Shown here: piece by piece, positions 1-6,464 of the stretch
Position numbering within the stretch: the first letter of the stretch is position 1
How the letters are laid out: each line of letters opens with the position of its first letter
DNA from: an uncultured Ruminococcus sp.
Lineage (GTDB): Bacteria > Bacillota > Clostridia > Oscillospirales > CAG-272
Assembly (NCBI GenBank): GCA_902796505.1
Contig: CADBPA010000210.1
Span: 1-7,525, forward strand
DNA length: 7,525 bases
Reading direction: 5' to 3'
Notes under the pieces: model-generated
The model's input: only the letters and a program-made list of their open reading frames with translations
Databases searched by the model: none
Told to the model about the DNA's origin: nothing
Translations under genes and position numbers: made by a program

Positions 1-1512
1 ACGTATCCGAAAGACACCGTCCTTGTGACGGCGGATTGCGACGGGCAGCATATCGTCTCAGACGTGCAGAAGGTCGCCGCCCGCGTGGAACAGGCGAGAT
101 CCTCGCTCGTTCTCGGCACAAGAAACTTCGATCTGCCGAACGTTCCGGTAAGATCCCGCGCCGGAAATATCCGCATCCGGAGGATGTATCGGCTGTTTTA
201 CGGCCTCGATCTTTCGGATACGCAGACCGGTCTTCGCGGCTTCACGGTGGCGACGGCGAGAAAATTTCTCGCGATACGCGGAAACCGCTTCGAATTTGAA
301 AGCGCGATGCTGATTTACGCCAAACGCCGCCAGATCCCGATCCTTGAAGAACCGATCACGACCGTGTATCCCGAAGATCCGCAGGATCACGTTTCGCATT
401 TTCATACGTTCCGGGATACGTTCCGGATCCTTCGCGTGATGTTCGGCAATCTGTTTGATTTCATCGGCGTTGCCGTCATATCCGCCGCAGCCGATATACT
501 GGTTTTCAACCTGTTTTTACACCTGATCTTCCCGGATCGGTCGCCGCTGTATTCGGCGCTGGCGACCGTCATCGCACGCGTATTTTCTTCTGTGCTGAAT
601 TTCCTTCTGAATTGCAAGACGGTCTTTCACGGCAGAGCAAAGCGCGCGGTTTTCCGATATTATCTTCTGTGGGGGTGTCAGCTGGCGTCGTCATACGGCA
701 TTCTGTACCTCTTCTCCTTTGTGATCGGTTGGCCGCAAACACCGGTAAAACTGGTCGGTGACCTCCTCCTCTCCCTGATCAGCTACCAGATCCAGTGCCG
801 CTGGGTCTACCGCCGCAAGGAGGGAGATACATCCGGATCGGACGCCGCCTTCTGGGGCGTTTACGCCCGACTCGCCCATCTTCTGCTTCGCGTTTTCTAT
901 CGCCGCTACCGCTGCGACCGGGAAAGCGACGGCAGCCCCGTCCTGTACGTCTGCCGGCATCGGAATATGCACGGTCCGATCGTCACGCTTGCGTCGCTTG
1001 ACGAACAGGTGCATCCGATGGTCCTTTCGGTTTTTACCGATCGCAAGAGCTGCGAGAGGCAATTTACCGATTATACCTTTTCGGTCAGAAAAGGGAAAGC
1101 GCCGAAGAAGAAAAGCCTGCGAGCGGCCGTCGCCGCGGCTTTTGTGACGCCGCTCGTCCGTTCGCTCCGCGCGATCCCGGTTTACCGCGGGAGCGCGGAA
1201 AGTCTGAAAACGCTCCGCTCCGCCGAAAAAACGCTGAGATCCGGCGAATCGGTCATCGTTTACCCGGACGTCGATTACACCGGCAAAAACGGCGGGCGCG
1301 AGATCTACCGCGGGTTTCTTTACGTCGGAGAATTATACTATAAAAAGACCGGAGAGGATCTCCCGATCGTCGCGTTGTATATCGACGAGCAGAGCCGGAT
1401 CATCCGCTCGTCTTCTCCGATCTTTCTTCGCTCCTTCCGCGAGGACGGCGAGGAGGCCGCACGGCGGATCACCGACTGGATCTATGACGGCAGGTCGGAC
1501 GAATCTGCGTGA
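1..1512 (+). CDS. GT2 glycosyltransferase / GtrA-like membrane / PlsC-like acyltransferase fusion, 5' truncated
   Basis: The frame is open from base 1, so the gene starts upstream; the GTG at 25 lies inside the conserved GT2 core and is not a start. Window residues 1-148 are the end of a DPM1-like family 2 glycosyltransferase: TADCDGQH at 10-17 (metal/nucleotide-sugar acidic motif), DTQTGLRGF at 73-81 and SHFHTFRD at about 132-139. Residues about 150-270 contain four hydrophobic segments typical of GtrA. Residues about 310-475 resemble lysophosphatidate-type acyltransferases: CRHRNMHGP, AIPVYRGS, VIVYPDVDYTG and LPIVALYID match the four PlsC blocks in order. The catalytic H-x4-D is altered to H-x4-G (His320, Gly325). 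By family, the GT2 part moves sugar to or from a polyprenyl-phosphate carrier, GtrA helps flip it, and the acyltransferase would acylate a lipid or glycan. The combined role is inferred. The gene ends just before a bidirectional terminator. Confidence 0.85.
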   Translation, partial: TYPKDTVLVTADCDGQHIVSDVQKVAARVEQARSSLVLGTRNFDLPNVPVRSRAGNIRIRRMYRLFYGLDLSDTQTGLRGFTVATARKFLAIRGNRFEFESAMLIYAKRRQIPILEEPITTVYPEDPQDHVSHFHTFRDTFRILRVMFGNLFDFIGVAVISAAADILVFNLFLHLIFPDRSPLYSALATVIARVFSSVLNFLLNCKTVFHGRAKRAVFRYYLLWGCQLASSYGILYLFSFVIGWPQTPVKLVGDLLLSLISYQIQCRWVYRRKEGDTSGSDAAFWGVYARLAHLLLRVFYRRYRCDRESDGSPVLYVCRHRNMHGPIVTLASLDEQVHPMVLSVFTDRKSCERQFTDYTFSVRKGKAPKKKSLRAAVAAAFVTPLVRSLRAIPVYRGSAESLKTLRSAEKTLRSGESVIVYPDVDYTGKNGGREIYRGFLYVGELYYKKTGEDLPIVALYIDEQSRIIRSSSPIFLRSFREDGEEAARRITDWIYDGRSDESA

Positions 1513-1545
1513 CGCGCGAAGATCGATCAGACCGCTATGCAAAAG

Positions 1546-1578
1546 AAAAACCAAGATCGGCATTGGATCTTGGTTTTT
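1546..1578. terminator. Bidirectional rho-independent terminator
   Basis: A perfect 13-bp inverted repeat (AAAAACCAAGATC, 7-nt loop, GATCTTGGTTTTT) lies between the stops of two converging genes, 33 bases after the plus-strand stop and 9 bases before the minus-strand stop. The A-run on one side and T-run on the other give a U-tract in both directions, so it can end both the glycosyltransferase transcript and the minus-strand DUF3048 transcript. Confidence 0.9.
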
Positions 1579-1587
1579 TGTTATCCG

Positions 1588-2706
1588 TTATTCGAGCGTG
1601 ACGTCGTAGGACGAGGAAGAAGGATAATATCCGATATAGGTCTTTCCGCGCGAAACGACAAGTTTTTCTCCGCTCAGCGTGCGGAAGATCAGATTTCCCG
1701 ATTCGCCGACGCTCCAACGGATCTCGGTAAGCCGTCCTTGGCAGAGATAATATCCCGAACCGCCCGAGAGCGTGTCGATGATCGTTTCGGTTCCGTTTGA
1801 CCGCCCGTAACTGATCGTGTCGGCAAACAGAACGATGAGATTCTCATAAGAGCATTTTCTTCCGGTGAGAAGATCGGTTTTGACCTTTCCGTCCACCGAG
1901 AGGACGTATTTTTGCTCTTCTTCCGAATAGCGGAAGGAAGAACCGCCCGCGTCCGAATAGGGGATCGCGATCGCCGGCGCGGCGGTCGCCCCGGCCGACG
2001 CCGGAAGAGATCCTGCCTCGAACGAAAAAGGAAGATCGGGCTTGTCCGCGCCGTCGCCCGAAAGCCCGAGGCTTGCAACGCAGGATGACGCCGCGTCGCC
2101 CCCGGTGAAGGCGTACCGGACGCTTTCCATATAGCAATATCCGGTCGAGGAAAGATCGACCGTGCCGATCGGCGCGAGCGAAGAATACTGCACAAGATCG
2201 TCTCTTCCGAAGGAAACCGCGATCCCTCCGAAAAAGCGGGCGACGCTGTCGATGTAAGCGCGCCCCGGAGCAAGCGCCCCGATCTTTCCGAGAGAAGAAG
2301 GATCGCTTTCAAAGAGCAGCATCCTGGTCTTTCCGCCCTCGATCGGGATCTCGACCGTGAGATCGGCGGAAAAGATGCCGTACAGCGGCGCCTGCGGATC
2401 GGTGACGAAGCAGAGCGGAGTGGCGCTCGCGGTCTTTTCGGAGCAGGAAAGCCCGGTCAGGCGGTTTTCATAGCTCGGTGAGGGCGGCTCGTCCGCCGGT
2501 AGGATCGTTTGCACGGCGTCGCCGTCCGTTTGCTTTTCGGGGGGCTGCGTCGGTTCGTTCGTATGTTTTTCTTCTGTCAGATCCCGGTCGGTCGACGTCT
2601 GCCGCTGCCCTCCGTTTGCCGCAACGGTGATCGCACCGATGAGCAGGGCGGCGATCAGCAGAACCACGACGACCTTCAGGATCGGACCTGAATCGGTCTT
2701 TTTCAT
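1588..2706 (-). CDS. Membrane-anchored DUF3048 (YerB-like) protein
   Basis: This 372-residue protein has a single N-terminal hydrophobic segment (about 10-30) after a Lys-containing start, so it is probably anchored with the bulk outside the cell. A low-complexity Thr/Glu/Pro/Asp linker follows (about 33-78). Residues 79-215 match the DUF3048 N-terminal domain: NRLTGL at 81-86, SADLTVEIPIEGGKTRMLLF at 113-132, and LGKIGALAPGRAYID where YerB-like proteins have KIGPVRSAR-type sequence. Residues about 245-363 match the C-terminal domain, including GSGYYLCQGRLTEIRW and the final LVVSRGKTYIGYYP. The molecular function of the family is not known to me; B. subtilis YerB is a lipoprotein. Unlike YerB, no lipobox cysteine follows the hydrophobic segment. 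The start is set by AAGGAGGT (2719-2712), 5 bases before ATG. It is the last gene of the minus-strand cluster, 51 bases after the 97-residue gene. Confidence 0.82.
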   Translation of the reverse strand: MKKTDSGPILKVVVVLLIAALLIGAITVAANGGQRQTSTDRDLTEEKHTNEPTQPPEKQTDGDAVQTILPADEPPSPSYENRLTGLSCSEKTASATPLCFVTDPQAPLYGIFSADLTVEIPIEGGKTRMLLFESDPSSLGKIGALAPGRAYIDSVARFFGGIAVSFGRDDLVQYSSLAPIGTVDLSSTGYCYMESVRYAFTGGDAASSCVASLGLSGDGADKPDLPFSFEAGSLPASAGATAAPAIAIPYSDAGGSSFRYSEEEQKYVLSVDGKVKTDLLTGRKCSYENLIVLFADTISYGRSNGTETIIDTLSGGSGYYLCQGRLTEIRWSVGESGNLIFRTLSGEKLVVSRGKTYIGYYPSSSSYDVTLE

Positions 2707-2711
2707 TTTTT

Positions 2712-2740
2712 ACCTCCTTGGATCCGCCGACAGGGGATCC
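2712..2740 (-). promoter_or_regulatory. Shine-Dalgarno of the DUF3048 gene with adjoining GGATCC hairpin
   Basis: Reading the minus strand, GGATCC (2740-2735), a 9-base spacer and GGATCC (2725-2720) can fold into a short hairpin ending directly against AAGGAGGT (2719-2712). The stem is only 6 bp, perhaps extended by CC/GG with a bulge. The ribosome binding site itself is convincing. Any effect of the hairpin on translation is speculation. Confidence 0.4.
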
Positions 2741-2757
2741 ACGTTTGCTGTTACGCT

Positions 2758-3051
2758 TTATTTGTTGTAGCGGTCAAGCCAGGCGTTGGCTGTTTCAAAC
2801 GCATCGGAAAGACCGCGCGAGATGGCCTGCTTTTCCGGGATCTTCGCATCCTTTTCAAGAAGTTGTACCATGATCGTGTCGGGAACGCTGTCCACGCTCC
2901 CTTTGCCCGGGTTTTTCGTCGTCATGATCATCATATAGATGTGATATCGATCCGACAGATCGCCGTAATAAATATCATTGCCCTGACGAACGAGCGGGCG
3001 TCCTTTGTATTCAAGATATTCGCCGTTTTCGATGCCCTTTGCATCTAACAT
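2758..3051 (-). CDS. Conserved clostridial protein of unknown function, 97 residues
   Basis: The product is a small soluble-looking protein with no signal peptide, membrane segment or cysteine. It begins MLDAKGIENGEYLEYKGRP and carries LVRQGNDIYYGDLSDRYHIY (residues about 20-39), then a hydrophobic strand MMIMTT, VPDTIMVQLLEKD (about 56-68) and a likely C-terminal helix ending in NAWLDRYNK. The pattern (a compact beta-rich start with YKGxPLVR and IYYGD, then a helix) is one I recall from unnamed clostridial proteins of about the same length; I know no function. The ORF extends 14 codons upstream, but ATG 3051 is preferred because AAAGGAGA (3068-3061) lies 9 bases before it, and the upstream ATG (3093) overlaps a probable leader hairpin. 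It has its own promoter (3142-3114) and is probably cotranscribed with the DUF3048 gene. Gene real: confident; function: none offered. Confidence 0.8.
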   Translation of the reverse strand: MLDAKGIENGEYLEYKGRPLVRQGNDIYYGDLSDRYHIYMMIMTTKNPGKGSVDSVPDTIMVQLLEKDAKIPEKQAISRGLSDAFETANAWLDRYNK

Positions 3052-3078
3052 TTTTCCGGATCTCCTTTCAAATATATT

Positions 3079-3102
3079 CGGAAACGACGGCACCGGTTTC
3101 CG
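3079..3102 (-). promoter_or_regulatory. Leader hairpin upstream of the 97-residue gene
   Basis: The arms CGGAAAC (3079-3085) and GTTTCCG (3096-3102) are perfectly complementary over 7 bp with a 10-base loop. They lie between the predicted transcription start and the Shine-Dalgarno of the small gene. No U-run follows on the minus strand, so it is not a standard terminator. It could stabilise the mRNA or bind a regulator, or it may be chance. Confidence 0.35.
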
Positions 3103-3113
3103 TTTCCACGTCT

Positions 3114-3142
3114 ATCATAACATCGCCTGCGTCCTCTGTAAA
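3114..3142 (-). promoter_or_regulatory. Sigma-A-type promoter for the 97-residue gene
   Basis: On the minus strand, TTTACA (3142-3137) and TATGAT (3119-3114) are separated by exactly 17 bases, in the 132-base gap after tmcAL. Transcription would begin near 3107, giving a leader of about 55 bases that includes the 3079-3102 hairpin. This suggests that the small gene and the DUF3048 gene can be transcribed independently of tmcAL. Confidence 0.6.
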
Positions 3143-3183
3143 GTGCTTCGACAAAAAGAGTGCCGAAAAGAAAACGCAGAATG

Positions 3184-4386
3184 TTACAGGATAAACGGGG
3201 TTTGCCGCAAAGTTCTCCTCCCGTCGACGGGAATCGGGCTTGTGAGCGCGAAGATCGCGTCCGCAAGATCCGAGCGCTCCTTCTGCCTTTTTGCGTCAGC
3301 GGAGAGCGCCTCGACGGCGGATGGCTTTGTCAGCACCGGAAAATCGCTTGCTTTTTTGATCTCTTTGAGAATGCCGAGACCGGCCGGACCTGACGCGAGA
3401 AGCTGCGTGTAGGCCGGTTTTTCCTTTGCATCGGAGGAGGTAACGCCGAAGAAGGAGCAGAGAACGGCCCGGCGCAGGCGCGCGTCGGTATATTTTTTGG
3501 TCGAGGCAAGCGAAATCAGCGCCGAAAGATCGGTTGCTTCAAAACTTGCGTTCCGAAGGCGGGTATATAAACCTCCCGCCGCGTCGTGATAGGTTTTCGC
3601 GGGATCGGGAGCGTTTAAGCGGAAATAAGAGAGGATCGCCGGGGACAGCGCCCCGACCGAGCAGGGAAATTCGCCCTTTCCGAGCGCCTCTCGGAAGAGC
3701 GGGCGGACCTTCTCCGGCATCATTTCGATCGCGGAGTACGGGTCCTTTTTTGACGCCGCGCGGATCGCGGAGGCGGAAGGGTAAGCGGATCGACCGGGGA
3801 CGTCGTCCGAAAAATCCTGACCGACGCGGCGGACGGTATGCGGCAGAATGCGCGATCCGGTGCGTTTCAGGGCTTTGAGATATTCGAGCGCAAGAATCTG
3901 GTTCGGCGAAAACAGATCGCCGCAGTCTCCGATCATAGGAGTCAGCGCCGCCTCGGCAAGCGCCGGATACCCGGCCTCCGGGCGTTCTTCGGAAAGAGCG
4001 CCGAGATTTTTTGCGAAGTCTTCCGTCAGCAGCGCCTCCGCCGCTTGCGAAAGCCTGCCGAGGTCTCCCGATTCGCTGCCGAAGGACAGAAGATCGACCA
4101 CGCCGATCGCGTTCGCAATATGAACGCCCGCTCCGGCAAATAACTCCGCGCTGAGCATCGAGAACGGAAAGGGAAGTTCCAGCACGAGATCAACGCCGCA
4201 GAGAACGGCGGCTTTCGCGCGCAGATATTTGTCGGCAACGGCGGTGCTTCCGCGCTCGGTGAAATTGCCGCTCATAATGGAGATGACGCGCGTATCTTCG
4301 CCGAAGGCCTCCCGGAGCAGACGGATCTGACGGGCGTGCCCTGCGTGAAAGGGATCGTATTCGGCAATGATGGCGCAGGTTTTCAT
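3184..4386 (-). CDS. tmcAL: tRNA(Met) cytidine acetate ligase (TmcAL, YlbM family)
   Basis: TmcAL activates acetate with ATP to acetyl-AMP and acetylates the wobble cytidine (C34, giving ac4C) of elongator tRNA-Met in the cytoplasm. The 400-residue length is close to B. subtilis TmcAL. The nucleotidyltransferase HxGH signature is in EYDPFHAGH (His14, His17), followed by family blocks MSGNFTERG (38-46), VADKYLRA (50-57), CGVDLVLELPFPF (64-76) and VVDLLSFGSE (97-106). SPNQILALEYLKAL and YPSASAIRAA correspond to the later PN-I-EY-KAL and SA-IR motifs. Asp11 replaces the usual Asn of NPFH. The frame is open to 4485, but ATG 4386 starts directly at the family N terminus (MKTCAIIAEYDPFH) and has GAAAGGA 10 bases upstream. 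The predicted promoter lies inside the longer ORF, which also rules out 4485. The gene has its own promoter and a leader inverted repeat. Confidence 0.95.
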   Translation of the reverse strand: MKTCAIIAEYDPFHAGHARQIRLLREAFGEDTRVISIMSGNFTERGSTAVADKYLRAKAAVLCGVDLVLELPFPFSMLSAELFAGAGVHIANAIGVVDLLSFGSESGDLGRLSQAAEALLTEDFAKNLGALSEERPEAGYPALAEAALTPMIGDCGDLFSPNQILALEYLKALKRTGSRILPHTVRRVGQDFSDDVPGRSAYPSASAIRAASKKDPYSAIEMMPEKVRPLFREALGKGEFPCSVGALSPAILSYFRLNAPDPAKTYHDAAGGLYTRLRNASFEATDLSALISLASTKKYTDARLRRAVLCSFFGVTSSDAKEKPAYTQLLASGPAGLGILKEIKKASDFPVLTKPSAVEALSADAKRQKERSDLADAIFALTSPIPVDGRRTLRQTPFIL

Positions 4387-4418
4387 CCCATGCCCGTCCT
4401 TTCTTGTGAGAATAAAAC

Positions 4419-4454
4419 GAACTGTCCCGAAAACACGCGCTCGCGGAACAGTTC
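4419..4454 (-). promoter_or_regulatory. Inverted repeat at the tmcAL transcription start: operator or attenuator
   Basis: On the minus strand, GAACTGTTCC (4454-4445), a 16-base loop and GGGACAGTTC (4428-4419) can form a 10-bp stem with one G·U pair, followed by GTTTTATT. The first arm begins 2 bases after the −10 box and covers the expected start site, so it could be a repressor operator in DNA. The stem plus U-rich tail also resembles a terminator or attenuator. Transcription starting near 4450 would drop the first few bases of the arm and weaken the RNA stem. Confidence 0.55.
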
Positions 4455-4456
4455 TC

Positions 4457-4485
4457 ATTTTATCATAAAAGATCCTTCTTGTCAA
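4457..4485 (-). promoter_or_regulatory. Strong sigma-A-type promoter for tmcAL
   Basis: On the minus strand, a consensus TTGACA (4485-4480) and TAAAAT (4462-4457) are separated by exactly 17 bases. The expected start is near 4450, about 64 bases before the tmcAL ATG. The upstream 4486-4584 stretch is AT-rich with several A/T runs but contains no clear stem-loop terminator for the ATPase gene. Confidence 0.8.
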
Positions 4486-4584
4486 GCGGAAGAATCGAAT
4501 TCGCGCAAATTCTCCCGAAAAAAATCCGCTGCCGAAAAGTCGCTTTTTTGATTTTTTGCGCTATTTTTCAAATACAGATGTTAT

Positions 4585-5703
4585 TCAAAGGCAGAACAAT
4601 TCGGAAAGATCCCGGAGAAGATCGCCCGTCGCGCGGTCGATCGCGGAAAAATCCATCGAACCGGTGTAAAGCTTTTCGAGTTCGAAGTGGAGATCGGACG
4701 CTTTGGCGAAGTGTTTTCGGGCAAGATCGAGGAAAATCTTCTGCTCGCGAAGAAGCAGGCGCACTTCTTCTTCGTTCAGCGCGCCGCGTCTGCCGGCCTT
4801 CGCTTCCGCCGTTAAGGATTCGTCTCCCTCCGCGCCGGTGAGGAAGAGCAGTTTTTCCTCCGGAAGCAGGATCGCTTCGGTCCGGGAAGGATCCAGCGGC
4901 GACGGAAAAGCACGGAAGAAAAATCCGCGATCCGACAGCGTCTTCCGGATCTCTTCCATCATCCGTCCGTCAAGTCCGGCGTCTCCCCGGACGCCGATAA
5001 CGGCGTTTTCTTTTTCGAGCGTCGTCAGCCGGCAGTATCCCTTTTTCCCGAAGCAACCGATGAGCAGACCTCCCGGCGCGCGATCGCGCCCGACCGAAGA
5101 AGGACGTTTCGGCAATACCGCGTCGATCGCCGCCGCCGCGCCTTCCCGGTCAAATACCTCCTCGGCGTACTCCCGGATCTTTCCGGCGAAAAGCCCGCAG
5201 AGCTTCAGCGCGTCGTAGGCGCGCCGGTATTCCAGACCTTTTTCCGCGTTGATGCGCAGGATCTCTTCGCGGTGTCCGGCAAGTACGCCGTCTGCGCGGT
5301 AAGCGCCGAGGTCGATCAGCCGGTCGATCGCTCCGGGAATGACCGCGTCGCGCTCATGAGGCGCCGTTCCGTCCAGCAGAGCGACCGGTTTCGCTTTTTC
5401 GGGAAAGAAGATCACGCCGTCCAGCGAATCCGGATCGGAGGAACAATGGATGCGGATCGTCCGGATCCCCTTTTCCTCGCCGAACGCCGCGCATTTTTTT
5501 AAAAGCGTGCTTTTTCCCGTTCCGGGGCCGCCTTTGAGAACGTAGATCCTTTCGTGATCTTCCGAGCGAAAAACTTCCGCAAACCCCGACCGGAATCCCG
5601 TATAACCGTTCGCCGCCGCAAAATAACATTCTCCCTCACGCTCCATGCGAAGCGGCTCTTCGGGAAAAAACTCCCGATTTTCGTCGTCAACTTGTCTTCT
5701 CAT
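4585..5703 (-). CDS. Tandem P-loop ATPase of the PRK06851 type, second site degenerate
   Basis: This 372-residue protein matches a conserved family of ATPases in Bacillota whose function is unknown to me. The N-terminal half has YVLKGGPGTGKSTLLKK (Walker A, GGPGTGKS at 58-65), HCSSDPDSLDG (86-96), PVALLDGTAPH (106-116) and PGAIDRLIDLGAY. The second half looks like a diverged copy in the same order: NAVIGVRGDAGLDGRMMEEI at the P-loop position (237-246 lacks the GK[ST]), then FPSPLDPSRTEAILLPEEK and LLFLTG matching CSSDPDSLDG, the intervening strand and ALLDG. No membrane segment is seen. ATG 5703 is chosen because AAAGGA (5720-5715) lies 11 bases upstream. In-frame ATGs at 5715 and 5727 would add 4 or 8 residues, with less well-placed ribosome binding sites. 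It diverges from coaE; no convincing promoter of its own was found. Confidence 0.85.
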   Translation of the reverse strand: MRRQVDDENREFFPEEPLRMEREGECYFAAANGYTGFRSGFAEVFRSEDHERIYVLKGGPGTGKSTLLKKCAAFGEEKGIRTIRIHCSSDPDSLDGVIFFPEKAKPVALLDGTAPHERDAVIPGAIDRLIDLGAYRADGVLAGHREEILRINAEKGLEYRRAYDALKLCGLFAGKIREYAEEVFDREGAAAAIDAVLPKRPSSVGRDRAPGGLLIGCFGKKGYCRLTTLEKENAVIGVRGDAGLDGRMMEEIRKTLSDRGFFFRAFPSPLDPSRTEAILLPEEKLLFLTGAEGDESLTAEAKAGRRGALNEEEVRLLLREQKIFLDLARKHFAKASDLHFELEKLYTGSMDFSAIDRATGDLLRDLSELFCL

Positions 5704-5787
5704 ATCGATTTTCATCCTTTCCGCCATACATTTTGGCTTTCAATAGCAGAGAATATGCAAAAAAATAAAATATGTTTTCGATAGAAC

Positions 5788-5817
5788 TTGACTTTTCCGT
5801 AAACTTTGGTTTATAAT
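5788..5817 (+). promoter_or_regulatory. Sigma-A-type promoter for coaE
   Basis: TTGACT (5788-5793) and a consensus TATAAT (5812-5817) are separated by 18 bases in the AT-rich gap between the diverging ATPase and coaE genes. Transcription should begin near 5824, giving a leader of only about 23 bases before the ATG, which contains AAGGAGG (5834-5840). Confidence 0.85.
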
Positions 5818-5846
5818 ATAAAAGAAAAAGTATAAGGAGGCGCGAT

Positions 5847-6464
5847 ATGAAGATCATCGGGCTGTGCGGCGGAAGCGGATCCGGTAAGGGCACCGCGGCG
5901 ATCTTTTTTGCGCGGCACGGCATTCCGTCGCTGGATACCGACGCGATCTATCACGAGATGACCTCCGCGCCCTCCCCCTGCCTCGATGAGTTGACGGCGT
6001 ATTTCGGAAAGGAGATCCTTCTCCCCACGGGCGGCCTTGACCGCAGAAAGCTTTCCTCGATCGTTTTCGGCGAGGGCGGAGAAGAGAAGCTGCGGGCGCT
6101 GAATCGCATCACCCATCGCCAGATTCTCGCCGAATGCCGCCGCCGGATGGAGCGGCTCGAAGCGGAAGGCGTCCCCGCCGTTCTTCTCGACGCGCCCCTG
6201 CTTTACGAATCCGGATTTGCCGCAGAGTGCGACGAGGTGATCGCCGTCCTTGCCGACCGGGATCGGCGCATCCGCCGTATCGTCCTGCGCGACGGGATCG
6301 GGGAAGACGCCGCCGCGCGCCGCATCGCCTCGCAGGCGAGCGATGAATTTTTGCGGGCGCACGCCGATCATATCCTCGAAAACAACGCGGGAGAAGAAGA
6401 CCTCTCGCGCAAAGTCTCGATCCTTGCAGATAAAATATTAAATAAAAATAAAGGAGATTTTATC
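5847..6464 (+). CDS. coaE: Dephospho-CoA kinase (CoaE) portion, no stop codon before the next gene
   Basis: CoaE carries out the last step of coenzyme A synthesis, ATP-dependent phosphorylation of the 3'-hydroxyl of dephospho-CoA in the cytoplasm. The N terminus MKIIGLCGGSGSGKGT is the P-loop (Lys14). It differs from the usual GSGKST by Gly15, as in adenylate kinases, and Thr16 is kept. LDTDAIYHEM (29-38) matches the DxDxIxH substrate motif. The family's GxLDRxxLxxIVF block is present as GGLDRRKLSSIVFG, LLDAPLLYESG matches the D-x-PLL-E core, and RIASQASDEF followed by ADHILENN is the lid and C-terminal ADxxIxN region. The 206 codons up to the next ATG equal a normal CoaE length, so the domain is complete although no stop follows. 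It is driven by the 5788-5817 promoter. Confidence 0.9.

Noticed and set aside
25..27. GTG as the start of the glycosyltransferase gene
   Set aside because: The frame is open upstream to base 1, and this codon sits just before the TADCDGQH motif, which normally follows about 90 residues of GT2 domain. The gene is simply cut by the window edge.
1689..2312. Alternative minus-strand frame (207 codons) inside the DUF3048 gene
   Set aside because: It is an Arg/Ser-rich frame-shifted reading of a gene whose main frame matches both DUF3048 domains.
4387..4485. Upstream extension of tmcAL to ATG 4485
   Set aside because: It would place the predicted promoter and leader inside the coding region and add 33 residues before the conserved N terminus. 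ATG 4386 has a proper ribosome binding site.
4486..4584. Possible terminator after the ATPase gene in the A/T-run-rich spacer
   Set aside because: Several T-runs occur on the minus strand, but I could not find a G+C-rich stem directly before any of them.
4703..5218. Plus-strand open frame (171 codons) within the ATPase gene
   Set aside because: The translation is Ser/Arg/Pro-rich without motifs, and the opposite strand has Walker A and family blocks.
5728..5787. Promoter for the ATPase gene on the minus strand
   Set aside because: The region is AT-rich with weak −10-like hexamers (for example TATTCT), but none is paired with a credible −35 at normal spacing.
5811..6371. Antisense open frame (186 codons) opposite coaE
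   Set aside because: It overlaps the coaE domain and promoter, has no recognisable motif, and is explained as a shadow of the true frame.
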